Assembly: GCF_028502605.1 (NCBI RefSeq)
Contig: NC_079235.1
Location: 558,001-622,000, forward strand
Source: Trichoderma breve
Lineage: Eukaryota > Ascomycota > Sordariomycetes > Hypocreales > Hypocreaceae
DNA: 64,000 nucleotides
Direction: 5' to 3'
Shown: piece by piece, positions 1-13,224 of the stretch
Layout: each line of letters begins with the position of its first letter
Numbering within the stretch: position 1 is the first letter of the stretch
Position numbers and translations under genes: made by a program
The notes under the pieces: generated by a model
Seen by the model: the letters and a program-made list of their open reading frames with translations, nothing else
Databases searched by the model: none
Told to the model about the DNA's origin: nothing

Positions 1-3000
1 ACAATTCGTGACCTTTGCCGTTAACAGTAAACATCATGACTTCAACAGTAGGAGGTTGATACGTATGAGTGAGTAGCTTGGCCGCCTCCTCTTCTCAGAA
101 TCAACAGTGTGTTCTAACCGTTGCTTGCTCCAGGAATTGTAAAGCGGCTGCTAGATGCCATGAAAGGCGAGGCCATTTCTGAAGAAGTCGTGCCGCAATT
201 CATGGGTGCTTTCGAAGCGCTCGTGAGATCGAATCTAAGCCAAGAAGTCATGAGATCCCTGTCACTTTTCATTACGTACGCCTTTCACCTACCCGCTTCG
301 GCAGGCTCGCGAACCCCGAGGCTGTTTTTGAACACTTCACGGTCTAGTACCCCTGGCCCCTTCAAGCGGGGGGCAGCGGATGGAGGCGACGGCAATGGTC
401 TGTCCTATGGCACAAGAAGCGTATCGAAAAAGCAACTTGGAACCAAGGTTCTTAGCCTCTACTCTAGAATTCTGTGCGAGAAAGGCAACTTTAACAATAT
501 CAAGAAGTTTGCAAAGACGGTTACGAATAAGGTGAGGCACAAGCTATCCTCTACCCAAATAGTATGCAGTGGCTCAGGATTTTTTATTGACATTTCGATT
601 TCAATTAGTGGCTGCTGTATCTACTTGCCGATGATGACTCTGAAACTGTCGTCCATGGGTGCAAAATCCTAGCTCGCCTCCTTGTTGTCCATGGATCTGC
701 CTATACGTCAAAGTTTGCTGGTAAATCTGGCGGGTTTACGATTATGGCAAGTCGACTGAAAAGATTCTGGGATGTCCCCCCTCTATGGACAATTTGCTTC
801 TGCATCTTGTTTGGGCAGGATGTGGCTGATGTCAACTTTGATAGCAGGGCTGACTTCCACACCCTAGCTGAAAAGTTTGACAAGCGCAAGGTTGTCTATC
901 CTGAGTCTCTGGTTATCATCACATCGATGCTGCAGCATGGCTTAAAGGATGTGATGAAATACCAAGAAGACCCAGATTCTCCGGCAACCAATCTCTCGCC
1001 ATCTCACGCATTATCTCGACCCACCTCTGCCTATGACTCTAGGCCTAGGGCGAGCTCAGATCTTGTCAGAGGTGTGGAACCTAGGTGTAAGTCTGTTCCT
1101 TTGTGTCCTTGACAACCACTCTTTTCTGACCAAATTTGCAGTAATACTCTCTCGAGAAAGCGTAGGGGCACATGCCGGCTTCCTAAAAAATGCTATACAA
1201 GTTTTGCGAAATCTCCATGAGCGGTCATCTGAATTCCGAGACTTTGCTCTGTCATCGGAGTGGATTCGTTTGCTTTTGGCGGCTTTGTACCCGGTCATTG
1301 TCAGCGCTGATGCTGTCACTCCTGACGTGGAACTGAACTCTCGAGACTCTGCTCTGACTTTTGAGGGCAGCGATGTCATTATTCGACCCATGGGCGGTAG
1401 CTCTATGCCAGCACCTATCGTCAGAACGACCAACATTGATCTCGTGCCATCGCCACAGTCGACGCCGCCAAAGGGAACGCCTCTTAGAAGGGCGTCATCA
1501 TTCGTTCTCCTGACTGCCCAGAAAACTGCTTCAGAGGCAAAGCTCGCCATCCCCGTGACAAAGCCTCTGCCTCAACAGCAAAAGATTATTGGCGGCAGCA
1601 GCGCCGGTGATGCCATTGTGGATGGGATCACTGACTTGGTAATGCACGTCTTCATGGATCAAATATTCGTTCGCAAGGAGTTTTCGGGATTCGGTCTCTT
1701 CACCAAAATGCCTCCTGGCTTCCAGGAGCATCAGGCATACTTTGAATCGTACATCTTGAAGAGAGCGATTGCCGAGGTAACACATGTAATCCAGACGAGA
1801 CGCGAGGGAATATGCGAGCCAAGGATTTTGACGAATCTTGGCCGTCTTTGTACCCATCTTTGCGAAGCAATCTTTGAAGGATGGTTCCTAAACGGAGCAG
1901 AAGCTATGATCGACTTTAATGGTATGCTCTTGGAATTTTTGCAGCGGCCCGAGATTGCGGGGTTGAAGAGCGTTCGTCTGTGCAGCCCAGCCATATCAAC
2001 AATACGCAGCTGTCTCTTGAGGACTATTCTGCTCAAGCTCTCGGATTTGGACAGTCGGGAAACCTCAGAGGCCGAGGCCAAGGAGTTTATGAACAAGCTT
2101 GCCTACTGGCAGATGTCCATTTTGGGTTGCTTAGGGGCCGATGACGAGTACCTGAAGCTGTTCTGGTATCAGCTTTATACAAAACTCATCGACGATAAAG
2201 CCTCGATCCGCGGCGCTGCTGCCAACTTTCTCCGCATCATTCTCGTGCAAAAGCCTGAAGAATCAATTGCCTTGATTCGATCGTCTTCTGCACCTGAGCA
2301 GCGGCAGATTGTTCGTGATTTTGAAAAGTTGACAGAGATAGACGACGAGTCATTTGTACTTTGGGTGGACAAGCATAGACCGGCGTTGGACATGCTCTTT
2401 TTTGGCGGCATGTCAAAGACGTGGGAAGATTTTGTCAGCGCAGAGAACCATCGCACTTTTGAGTCTGCGAAATCACGCCTGACAAAACGCAAAGACAAAC
2501 TAAAGACTTGGAACATAGAAGTGGTCGGAGCGGATAGAATCCTTCTCAACCATGAAATCGGTAATAGCGCATGGATGAAGAGCATCTACAACGCAGAGTA
2601 TTTCAAGTATCAGCGTCTCATGCAAGACCAGCAAGATGATTTGGCTTTCCTCACGGCAGGCTATAGAAAGATGGAGCGAGATCTGCAGCGGCCCGGGGCC
2701 GTGTTCAGCATATCCACGGCGCCAAAGTGGAAGCTGGATCGAACAGAGGGTCGAAACCGTATGCGTCTGCGTCTTCTCCCAGACTACCCAGTTGGCGAGG
2801 ACAGATATCAGCCCAAGGCCAAAGGCAGTCTGCCATCGACCAGTGCTTCTTCTGCTACAACTCCTACTACTACTTCTGGAGCTACATTGAGCGCCGTCCC
2901 TGTTTCGCGAGACCCAGGTGCCGTAGGGAGCCGGCCACCTACGCGCTCCGGCGCTATTCTAGATGGCGTCAATGATAACGATTCAGCGTCTCTTACCATG

Positions 3001-5550
3001 GAGCCTGAACCAGTCTCCGATAATCCAGAGCCTGGGCTCACGGCAGAGGATGATTTTGAGCTTGTTGATGACCCCAACGAGCCAAACGAAGGCGACGAGA
3101 ATTTTGAAGACAAAAACCGCAAGGTCATGCGGCGTTTGGAGCATGGCGATCAAGTGCAGGCCGCGTACAACATATCTCGTGTCACGGGCCTCGAGGCCAG
3201 TGAAGGCCTTTTGATAGTAGGAAAGGACGCACTGTACATCATGGACAATGTGTTCCAGTGCGCCAACGGCGACATCGTGAACGTGTGGCAAGCACCGCCA
3301 GAAGAGCGCGATCCGTTTACGCAAATCGTGACCGGTGCCAAGACGCTTGAAAAGCGGCAGAGCGCCGGCGGCCGAGAGCAAGAATCAAGACATTGGAAGT
3401 GGCAGGATGTGATTAGCGTCTCGAAACGCCGGTTCCTCTTCCGGGACGTTGCTATCGAAATCTTCTTCACTGACGGCCGAAGCTACCTTCTTACCACCAT
3501 TAGCACTGGACTTAGAGACGGCTTATTTGCGAAGATGTCGAGTAAAGCACCGCATACCAGCGCGGCGCATGCGCTGCCCAATCCAGAAGATGCGTGGAGG
3601 TTTGATATGCTCAAGGGGTTTGAGGACTCTCCGCAAGGTCTGGGATCTCGGCTCGGCACCCTGTTTAACGCATCGCCGTGGACCTCCATCATGAAGCGGT
3701 GGCAGAGGGGAGAAATTTCCAACTTTCACTATCTCATGGTGGTAAACACCATGGCTGGGCGAACTTTTAACGATTTGACCCAGTATCCAGTCTTTCCGTG
3801 GATTCTTGCCGATTATACTAGCGAGGATCTCGACCTGGAGGATCCGAAAGTGTTTCGAGACTTGTCAAAGCCCATGGGTGCCCAGACTGTCAACCGCATT
3901 CAAGGCTTCATTGACACTTATAGTGCGCTTGAAGAAATTGGACAGACGCCATTCCACTACGGCACCCATTACTCGTCTGCCATGATTGTCTCCTCGTATC
4001 TAATTAGACTGCCGCCCTTTGTGCAGTCTTATCTTCTTGTTCAAGGAGATAGCTTTGACCACGCAGACCGACTGTTCCAATCGATTGGCGACGCTTGGAC
4101 TTCGGCATCATGTAACAACAAGACTGATGTCCGAGAACTGATTCCCGAATTCTTTTGCCTCCCCGAATTTCTGACAAACATCAACGGGTACGATTTTGGG
4201 CGTCGGCAAAGCAACGGTGTCCAGGTTAATAACGTCGAGCTGCCTCCGTGGGCCAAGGGCGACCCTAAAATCTTCATTGCCAAGCATCGCGAGGCGCTGG
4301 AGAGTCCGTACGTGAGTGAGAGCTTACACAAATGGATTGATTTGGTATTTGGCTTCAAGCAGCGAGGCGAGGCGGCGGTGGAGAATCTCAATGTTTTCCA
4401 CAACCTCTCCTACGCTGGCTCGGTCGACCTTGATCAAATAAAGGACGTCAACGAGAGGGCGATTTCGGCCGGTGTCATTCACAATTTCGGCCAGACGCCA
4501 CACCAAGTGTTCCAAAAGCCTCACCCGCCACGAGAACAGCTCAAGTCGTCTGTTAAAAGGCTAGACACGGCCATCTTCTCCTTGGTATGCTTGCCGAATC
4601 CGCTGCTGGAGAGCCACGAGAGGGTTTCAACACTCATCTATGCGCCAAAGTTGGACCGCCTGCTGTGCGCCTCGCCATTCCGCCTCAACCTCCCGCCATA
4701 TGACAAGTATCTGGAGTGGGGTTATGCAGATAACAGCATCCGCTTCTTCTTTGCCGACAACCGCAGGGCGGCCGGTCTGTTTGAGAACCTTCACATTGGC
4801 CAGATCTCTTGCGCGGCTTTTGCCGACTCCAAGACGCTTATTACTGCAGGAGAAGACTGCGTCGTTTCTGTACATGCTCTGCATACGGCACCGGGCAAAG
4901 CGGTAGAGTTGATTCCCAAATCGAGCCTCTTTGGCCACAAGACGCCGGTGACTGCCATTGCGGTGGGCAAAGCCTTTAGCACGTTCGTCACGGCTTCGTC
5001 GGATGGGCAGGCATTCCTGTGGGATCTTAACCAACTGTCTTTTATTCGCAAGCTACCTCTTGTGCGGCACGTAGAGTGCGCGCAAATCCACAACGTGTCG
5101 GGCGATATCATGCTATGCTCGGGACCTAACGTGCTCCTGTACACTCTCAACGGCGGCCTTATCCTAGAACAAAACGTTTGCTCGGACTCGGAGGACTATG
5201 TCCACTCTTGTGCCTTTTACGAAGGCGCTGGCAACGAGTGGCTGGAGAACTACCTCATCTTCACGGGGCACCGCGGAGGCATCGTCAATGTATGGCGCAA
5301 GAGCGTGGTGGGTGGGAAATGGACCTTGGAGCGGCTGCGACGGCTGGACCATATTGATTACACGAGCGACAAGGGAGAGAACACGGCGGCCGGCATTACT
5401 TGCATTAGCCCGATGCCCATGTGTGTCTACACTGGAGACGATGACGGGCGAGTAGTAAGTTTAGCTTTTACAATTCACAAGTGGCTACGATTTCTTTTTG
5501 CTAACGAGGGCATACAGTATGAGTGGAATTTCGCTGGCAGAGACAGGTAG
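1..5550 (+). CDS. BEACH-WD40 domain protein (Bph1/neurobeachin family), 5'-truncated by the window edge
   Basis: Large scaffold protein of the BEACH family, which acts in vesicle traffic and membrane fusion/fission (family knowledge). The window starts inside the gene. My exon model is <1..62, 134..531, 609..1086, 1142..5454 and 5518..5550, about 1,760 codons; joins keep phase (R across the first junction, K|W, L, then GRV|YEW). Visible parts in order: an armadillo-like N-terminal half, an acidic Ser/Thr/Pro-rich linker (about 2800-3110), a PH-BEACH region (about 3120-3520), the BEACH domain itself (about 3640-4550, with SPWTSIMKRWQRGEISNFHY and PVFPWIL), then WD40 repeats to the end. The last intron is 63 nt and in frame, so the uninterrupted reading through it is misleading; splicing gives the natural end YEWNFAGRDR. 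Domain identity is secure; the upstream part cannot be seen. Confidence 0.93.
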
Positions 5551-6094
5551 AGCCTGAGCATGCCTCGCCGAACATCTGTAAGAAACATTCGTCGCGCCGT
5601 GTCGCGATCTGGATGAAAGTGAAATACTTAGAGGGAAGAGGATAAAGGGGGATGGGAGTTGATTTTCCTTTTGTGTGGTGTAGCGGTGCTTCAACGGCCA
5701 GTGGGGAGAAGAGAGAGAGAAATAATTAGATTTTTAAAGGGGCGCTCAAAAGTTGGACATTGCATGCTGTAGCGGGAGAGAAAGTGAAGAAGAGCTTTTT
5801 GGATGGGAGGCATCAAAGTAGAAACGAAAGAAGAGCGGATTTATGTAATTTGCATCAATTGTTGAATTTAGAGGTCTGGTAAATGTTTCCTGACCCTGCT
5901 CTTTTTGGCCCTTCTTCCTCCTCCTCCGAGTGTGTTTTTACATGATTGAGTAACGCCGTGGTTGTTTGTGTGTGTATGTATGTATATACAGGGACTTTAG
6001 GTCTGCGATTCCGGCCCTTTTATGACTCGATGCAGAATTTCCCTGGTTGGTTTTTGGAAAGTGACGTTTTTGTCTTGGATTGAGTGAAGCGGGT
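5551..6094. other. Intergenic 3' regions between two convergent genes
   Basis: About 540 bp between the stop of the BEACH gene and the stop of the complex I gene on the other strand. T-rich and G-rich patches typical of fungal 3' untranslated sequence, including TG-rich and TATG repeats near 5965-5990. I see no gene in it. Confidence 0.6.
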
Positions 6095-6163
6095 TTATTT
6101 GTCGTCGTAGCCTGTCACTTGTTTCCGAGGACCGGCGGGAACTGTATAGCAGGAGGTTAGTTG

Positions 6164-6199
<36 letters not shown>

Positions 6200-6459
6200 C
6201 TCTCTCCACAAGTGCTCTCCCTCTCATCTTTCAATTCTCCTCCATAAGTGCCGATTCACTGGCGGGTAAACGTACCGGGATAGGTGACGGGGACGGGCGC
6301 AGGGTCGACGTCGCCGAGCATGTGGCGGATCGGAGGAACAATGGGCATGAGAGCCGGGCCGGTGGCGCCGACGACGACGGACCAGAAGTAGGCGGGACGC
6401 TCGCGGGCTGCCCAGGCGCAGTACTTGAGGGGCTGCGACCAGAAGAGGGGAGAAGACAT
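6095..6459 (-). CDS. NADH:ubiquinone oxidoreductase 9.5 kDa subunit (complex I, NDUFA3-like)
   Basis: Small accessory subunit of mitochondrial complex I. Two coding exons on the minus strand, 6459..6276 and 6141..6095, join to 76 codons. The protein starts MSSPLFWSQPLKYCAWAA, has one membrane-spanning stretch (PAYFWSVVVGATGPALMPIV) followed by PPIRHMLGD, and ends VPAGPRKQVTGYDDK, which fits the fungal 9.5 kDa family. Without the second exon the reading frame would run into non-family residues, so the split is well supported. The intron (6142..6275) carries the long AG/CT microsatellite. A further intron in the 5' leader is likely (donor GTACGT at 6564, acceptor CAG at 6466, eight... bases before the ATG being TCCATC), giving a leader exon further upstream. 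Family call is from recognition, not a search. Confidence 0.88.
6169..6198. repeat. (CT)15 microsatellite inside a complex I intron
   Basis: Uninterrupted CT dinucleotide repeat. On the coding (minus) strand it is an AG run in the only coding intron of the complex I 9.5 kDa gene, upstream of the acceptor CTATACAG. Confidence 0.95.
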
Positions 6460-6925
6460 GATGGACTGAGCGATGGGGAATTAGCGATCAATTGGCTTAA
6501 GCTAGTGAGTGATTCTCGCTGTAGAGATTGAGGAGAGAAGGATAGAATAGAGGGCGTTACGTACCGAGTTTGGGGGGGTGTGAGGGCTGCTGAGGTTCGG
6601 AGGTGCGAGATATCAGATATCGTCGGATTTGGGTGACATGAGGTTTACGCTCAAAGAGTCGTGATGCTTTGCTTGCTTCGGCTTAACCGCGGCAAAAGAG
6701 AGAAGAAAAAAGCTACCTAAGCAGATGTACCTTTGTAACTAATTGCAGTAAAGTGACGAACTGCCAAGAGTCGTCTGGGGCCCCACAGCGGGAACGAGGC
6801 TACGTATCCCCAAGTGGTCTGTACTTGTGGTATTACTGTAGCGTGGGAAGCTCTTGGATTCGCACCTCTTTCAAACATTGTCCTTTGTCAACCACATTTC
6901 TTTTTTGTTCAATTCTGCTGATAAG

Positions 6926-8566
6926 ATGTGGTCGCTTCTGAGCGTGGCTGCGGCGCTGTTTGCGGCGGCTGCTTCGGCGGTTAGCACGGGCGGGAGCCGC
7001 TTGTTGGTGGTGCTGGACGATGTTGCCGAAAAGGATACGTATGGCCAGTTTCTGGGGGATCTCACAGGTATGTTTTGAGCTTCTTTCTTTTGGAGGGAGG
7101 GTAATCAATTGGATTGGGGAGCTGGAGCTAGAGATGGAGCTTGGATTGGATTGGACATTGGGAGATTGAAGCTGAAAAACTGACTGATTGCAACAGCGCG
7201 AGGCTTTGATGTTTCGTACGAGACGCCGCGGAGTGAGGGCCTGACGCTGTTCCATCTTGGCGAGAGGAAATACGACCACTTGCTATTCCTGCCGTCCAAG
7301 GTCAAGGGTATGTTGCTATATCTATATCTATTCCATATCTGCTTGCGCAGTCAACACCATCAATGGCTTGCTGATCCAATTGCTTGCAGGCCTCGGTCCA
7401 AACTTGACCCCAAACCGTCTCGTCGACTTCGTCAACGCCCAGGGCAACATCCTGCTTGCGCTGTCCTCCACCGTCCCGACATCCACCTCGCTCGTCTCTC
7501 TTCTGTCCGAGCTCGACATTTCCCTGCCCATTGAGCGCACCGGCACCGTTGTCGACCACTTCAACTACGACACCGTCTCCGCTGCCGAATCCCACGACGT
7601 CCTCGTCCTCGATGCGCCCTCCAACGTTCGCCCTGGCCTAAAGTCCTACTTTGAGGTCCCCGGTGGTGTCTTGGCCTTCCCCCACGCTGTTGGCCACGTT
7701 CTTGGCTCTGGAGCTCTTCTCACCCCGGTTGTTCGCGCTCCTGCCACTGCTTACACTTATAACCCCAAGGAGCAGGCCGAGGTGCTTGACGCTGATGACC
7801 TGTTCGCTGCGGGCCAGCAGCTGGCGCTTGTGTCGGTGGTGCAGGCGCGCAACTCTGCTCGCGTGACTGTTCTCGGCTCTGCTGAGATGCTGCAGGACAA
7901 GTGGCTCGATGCCAAGGTCACCAAGGTCGGCGGCAAGAGCGTCAAGGCTGATAACAAGGAGTTTGCCCGACGAGTGGCTGGCTGGACGTTCCAGGAGATT
8001 GGCGTCCTGCGAGTCAACAGCATTGAGCACAAGCTGCAGGAGACCGAGGAGCTTAACCCCGAAATCTACCGTATCAAGAACGATGTGGTGAGTTTGCACA
8101 TGAAGTCCTGATGAAGCGTATCGCATCTCGGCTGACGTTTATTATCATCCAGTCTTATGCCATCTCCCTGTCCGAGTACAGCTGGGATAAGTGGGTGCCC
8201 TTTACCCTTCCTGAAGACGACGTTCTCCAGCTCGAGTTTTCCATGCTTTCCCCCTTCCACCGCCTCAACCTCGCTCTCACAGGCACCACTGACGATGCTG
8301 CCGTCTACGGCGTTTCCTTTACTCTTCCCGACCAGCATGGAATTTTCAACTTCAAGGTCAACTACAAGCGCCCCTACCTCACCTACGTCGAGGAGAAGAA
8401 CACCGTCAGCGTCCGCCACTTTGCGCACGACGAGTGGCCTCGCAGCTTCGTCATTTCGGGTGCCTGGCCATGGATCTCCGGTATCGGCGCGACGGTCTCG
8501 GGCTTTGTTGGCTTCTGCGCGATATGGATGTACAGCAAGCCTGTGGGCAAGGGCAAGAAGAACTGA
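6926..8566 (+). CDS. WBP1: Oligosaccharyltransferase subunit Wbp1/OST48
   Basis: Essential subunit of the ER oligosaccharyltransferase that transfers the lipid-linked glycan to Asn residues. Exons 6926..7067, 7197..7307, 7390..8087 and 8153..8566 give 454 aa, the usual size of the family. An N-terminal signal peptide (residues 1-19, ending AAASAVS) precedes SRLLVVLDD; the lumenal domain includes GLGPNLTPNRLVDFVNAQGN; a single C-terminal membrane segment lies at about 415-445 and the tail ends KGKKN, a KxKxx ER-retrieval signal. All three introns have GT-AG ends with conserved phase. The ATG at 6926 is chosen because the signal peptide follows it directly. Divergent from the complex I gene (about 470 bp between start codons). 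Confidence 0.95.
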
Positions 8567-10887
8567 AGAGTTGCAAGGGCATTACCATAGCTAGGTGGAG
8601 GGGATGAAGAGATAGGAGCAGAGCGGTGGATTTTTTGAGACACGCCCTTGCGAGAGAGATGGGGTGCTGTAGATTTTGTTTTTATGTACGATTTGCAATC
8701 TGGCGGGCCACGAAATACCCATGGATGGCACACTGAAATCCGCCGGGGTGGGAGGATCTTTACGAGTAGAGTAGAGACTACGAAAAACAGTCGAGATGGA
8801 ATAGAATTTTCGCGCTTTGAAGAGATTCACTGGACTAGTTGTGCGTGATCTACTCGAGAATGACTGACCAGTCAAGAATCATGTTCCCATTTATCTATCT
8901 ACCCTTGCTGAATGCCCAGGTGGCTATCAAACTACAACAAAGAAAAGACATTCCATACAACAACATCAAGTGAACAAACATGGCACCCTCAGATTAGCTC
9001 TCTTAGGTTCTCATCGGCAACTCGCAGCCACGAGCTTTTACACCCGCTGCTGTTGTCTGCAAATTTGGCTTTTTGGACCTTGAATCATCACCAGGTGGTC
9101 TCAGTTTGTTCAAACATGAAACAAGAAGAAAATATACCAGTCCCCCTCTCTTCTCCCCAGCTCACTTCCCACCAATGCACCATTTGTTCTGTTCCGAACC
9201 TCAAGGGAAAATCCTATCTGTTGAACCTCAGCCTGCTCCGATTGAAAACTATATCCCACTAGGGGAGGAAAGAATCACGAGTCTGTTGAGCCTTTTGGTC
9301 AAAATGACCGAAAGGAAAGAGACTTCTCTGAGGTGCTAAGGTGTCGGTCATTGCGGCTACTGTGAGGGAATTCAACAAACGGGGAATTTTACACAAGGAA
9401 CTGACAGGACAAAGAGGAAAACACAAAGGAAAGGAAGTGAATAGGAAGGAGAAGGGGGAAAGCTGGTGCTCGCTCAGATTTCTGTTCTTTGGAAGGCGGA
9501 CAGGTGCCAGCGGTGGTTTTGGGGTGAACCAGAACCGAACCTAAAGGCGTTCCCTTGTCTTGTGTGAAGAGATATCATCACTGAGAGCACAAGTCGGATG
9601 CCCAATCCATGGGGGAGGCAAATGGGTAGAGATGGGTAGAGGCAAGGGAGTGAAAAAGAGTTTTGAAGAAGAAGTTTTGGGGGAGAAGTGGAGTGGAAGC
9701 TACGAAGAGTGTGGCAAGACGAGGCGAGGCGAGGCGAGGGGGGAGGGATACTCCGTAGAGTAAGTAGCACGGGCTGGTTTGGGTAGAGCACGGGTTGAGA
9801 TGGGCTGGGAGAAGGGGGAGTGGTTTGAGCAAAGGAGCATCGGGCATCAGCAGAGTGAAGAAAACAAAGTGGTGATGAGAAGTTGGAAACAAAGTTGGGG
9901 AGAAGAGGCGGAAGAAGGCTGCTGTGCGAGGGATGCATGATGAAGAAAGAAAGAAAGGAAGAAGAAGAGAGGAAGAGGTTGTGGTGACGAGGGCGTTTGC
10001 TTTATAGCAGAAGAAAAATTTCAAACCGGGTGCCGGCCAGGCGATTGTTCCGGGCTTTTCGATGGAACGCAGTGGAAGCATTCAGAAGTTGCGCAGCTTC
10101 ACTTTGTGTTGACAGCTGGCGAGGAGTGTTCGATGTGAACGAAAAGTGAGGCGTGGTTGAGATGTCGTTTGACAGCTGACAGCTGCACGAGGTTTGGTGG
10201 TTTGAAAGGAGGTGAATTGGGCGCGGGGATTTGGGAACGCGCTTATGGGGGTTTTAGCGCTGTGGGAGGGTGGGATTGGGCAAGATTGGGGGCATGCAGG
10301 TACCGCTAGTGACAGGGATTTGGGGGAAGCTAGCGCTAGAGAGGGACTGTGGATTTGGGGGAGTTAGGCGCGTTGCCGCCTGTCAATCAGTGTCTGGCTG
10401 GCTGTTGGTCATTGAAGCTGCAGATCTGGAGGCAGTTTGAATGGACTTGCTTGGGTGGTGATGCCGTCAAGGGAGTGGGAAGAGTCAAAATGATGTGATT
10501 CAAGTACCTAATTCAACTTGTTTCTTTCACGGCTGATTATATAGGCATCTTGTAGAGAATTGACGAAGCATCAAGTCACTGCTGCGATATCGTCGTTGAC
10601 TCCAGTTAGTCAGCACCGCCTCCCGGCAAAAGTTGCTCTTCAGCCACCGACCATGGCAAGCAATAGCGTCACGATTCCATTCCCCTTCTGGACTAAAATG
10701 CCTGGCAGCCATCCATTTAATTTGTGTCTGACAATGCTGGACTCTTCAAACCTCATCTATACGGATTTACTACTGTTTCGGGGCTTCAAATCCATTCAGT
10801 CGTGATCCATCTGTGCCGTGGAAATCCACTCGCGTCCTGACAGAGAGAGAGCCACAGAAAGTCAAAGAGCCAGTCCCTCGGCTAAAG
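8567..10887. other. Long intergenic region, purine-rich on the plus strand
   Basis: About 2.3 kb with no gene I can support. From about 9340 to 9980 the plus strand is strongly GA-rich, so the minus strand shows open but low-complexity Ser/Pro/Leu/Phe frames that I do not believe. CAGCTG palindromes occur at 10113, 10173 and 10180. The right part is probably the promoter and long leader of the transcription factor that follows. Confidence 0.55.
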
Positions 10888-13224
10888 ATGGACCATTCAG
10901 ACGAGCAATCTGTATCGCCGGCCACCATCCACCTCGTTAGCAGGAAAAAGAAGCGCGCCTCAAAAGCCTGCTCATGCTGTCGGACTCGCAAGATCCGCTG
11001 CGATGTGCTCAAGACCGGAGTTCCCTGCACAAAGTGCCAGCTCGATGGCTTCGAGTGCGTCGTCCAGGCTCGTAAGAAGAGGCGTGGGAAGAATGAGATG
11101 GACAAGCAGTCGCCATCGCCGGGCCAGGACTTGACCATCACCGGTGCCGCAAGGCCATCGTCGCCTCGCTCAATCCCGCCGCATGCCATGCTTCATCAAG
11201 TTCCTCACTATCCCTTCTTTCGCAGCTTTGCCCCTGACAGCCAGCCGTCTCTGCTGGCCGTCTCACAGGATCCCCGTCGTCTCTCGGGGTCCATCAAGCA
11301 TTCTAGGTTGGATGAAGAGGATATCCAGTATCTCAAACGCAAAGGCGCTCTCAGTCTTCCCCCAAAGGGAGTGATGGACGAGTTTATTTCCAACTATTTC
11401 CAGCTCTTCCATCCATTCTTCCCCATCATCGACAAGTCCAACTTTCTGGCCACCTATTATCGAAGCGATCGTGGTGCTGCATCTCTTTCACAGGGCCCAA
11501 GTATATTGCTTCTACAGACCATACTTTTCACGGCCAGTGCGGTATGTAAACACTCATTATTCGAGAAGCAAGGAAGGGGGTGTGCTTACTGGTGGTTTCA
11601 TAGACGGTGCCCATAAATGTCGTACGAGACGCTGGCTTCACAACTCGAAAAGAAGCGAGAATCGCACTCCACAAAAGAGCACGGGTGAGTCTCCTTCAAG
11701 ACCAAGTCGTTAGCATCATGTTCGCACTTGTACTTATACTTCTACTCGTAGTATCTATATGACTTTGATTTTGAGTCGGACAACATTACAAATATCCAAG
11801 CGCTTCTTCTTATGAGCCACTACTACCCATCCATGGTTGAGCAAAAGCACACTTGGTTTTGGATTCACCAGGCCATCAGCCTCGCGCAAGGAGTTGGCCT
11901 GCACCGAAATGCTCCCCAGGAACCCCAGCGCAAACTTTGGGCCAGATTATGGTGGGCATGCCTGGTCAGAGATAGACTCACCACGCTCGGCACGGGACGC
12001 CCAATGCACATCAATAGTCTGGATTGTACAGTTCCAATGCTCACACTCGACGATCTCAAGGAGGATGGCGACAGCGAAGATGACCGAACAGTCAAAGAGT
12101 TTTTCATCGAGTTTGTCAAGCTTTGCCAGTACATGGAAGGAGTGCTGTCGCTCCCTCATAACATTGCTACAGAACCAGGATCACTGGAGGAGCAGATTGG
12201 CCTCTGCGAAGACACCCTTCAGCACTGGCGTCGGAATTTAGTCCCCAGTGCGAGGCTGCACGAAGAGTATGGGAGGGATTTTGACAAACGGGGCATCTGC
12301 ACTCTTTACAGGGCGCTCCTACATCTCATGTACAAGTGAGCTCATCCGGGTCCCTGATCTCTGCATTAATTTTCTCTCGAATTGCCAATATAGCTAACGT
12401 GTCGAAGTATTGTCGTCATCGCTCTTCACAAGTCACATCAGGTTTTGGATGAGAGCCGCCCCAGTGGTGCACAGCCTCCACTGCCAAAAGTTCAAGCAGC
12501 TGCCGAAGACTCGACCCGACTAGCCGGCGAGCTCGTCAGATTGGATCTGATCAAGTATTGTCCGACAATATGGTAATTGCTTCTTTTGCATCCATGTTGC
12601 GAGCTGAACATGTGCTGATCCTTTCGCAGTGTAACCGCTATCCTGCCACCGCTCATCGTTCACCTTCTCATGATGCGATCCTCCCCAGACCCAGTCAGCA
12701 GACAGCCCCATATCGACAGATTCAACAAGTGTATGGGGCTGCTGGAACAGCTTGGCGATATTTATTGGCATGCGAGCTTCTATCACGACTTCTTCAAGCT
12801 CGCAGTTTTGCATTCACAAGGACCAGCAGCATACACCAACGGAAAAGAGCAAGATCCACTTGTTGCATTTCTCAACGACCACATGCCCGTCAAGCTACCT
12901 GTTCTCAGAGGCACAGAACTCTACAGTCAAAACGCCAGTCGACGGCGTACACCGACAGGGGATGATGTCGAAGACAACCCTACAAAGCCTACAGCTACAT
13001 CAGGTCGGGACGATGATATCGCTGATCCCGCAACAATCGCTACGACTACTGCCGCCACCCAGACCGGGTTTTTGGCTCCAACAACGCAGGCTTCCGTACC
13101 TTACGAGCTTGGCACTGATGATTTGGGCCTTGGGGCCGTTGCCCTTCCAGACACCAATCTCCAACTTTTTGAAGATTGGCTGGATGAGTATGGGTATTTT
13201 CACAACATCTTCCCGTCTGCCTAA
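10888..13224 (+). CDS. Zn2Cys6 transcription factor, CTF1 (cutinase transcription factor)-like
   Basis: DNA-binding regulator. Exons 10888..11541, 11604..11684, 11752..12335, 12408..12572 and 12630..13224 give about 692 aa. A basic stretch is followed by a complete Zn2Cys6 cluster with cysteines at residues 28, 31, 38, 47, 50 and 57. A fungal-specific transcription factor domain follows (NYFQLFHPFFPIID, then LLLMSHYYPSM, WFWIHQAISLAQGVGLHR, and RLWWACLVRDR). The start at 10888 is the first ATG in frame; a longer frame upstream begins only at a GTG. The middle domain resembles CTF1-alpha/beta regulators of cutinase and fatty-acid genes; target genes cannot be read from the sequence. It is convergent with the MFS transporter, 458 bp away. 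Confidence 0.86.

Noticed and set aside
6169..6198. CT run and other simple repeats as CRISPR-like or mobile-element signals
   Set aside because: This is a eukaryotic genome; the repeats are plain microsatellites without spacers, terminal inverted repeats or transposase frames. I found no transposon in the window.
9474..10081. Two overlapping minus-strand frames of 154 and 167 codons
   Set aside because: They read the complement of a GA-rich tract; composition is Ser/Pro/Leu/Phe low complexity in both frames, with no family and no splice or start support.
10813..10887. Upstream extension of the CTF1-like factor
   Set aside because: The frame is open but begins at GTG; the first ATG is at 10888.
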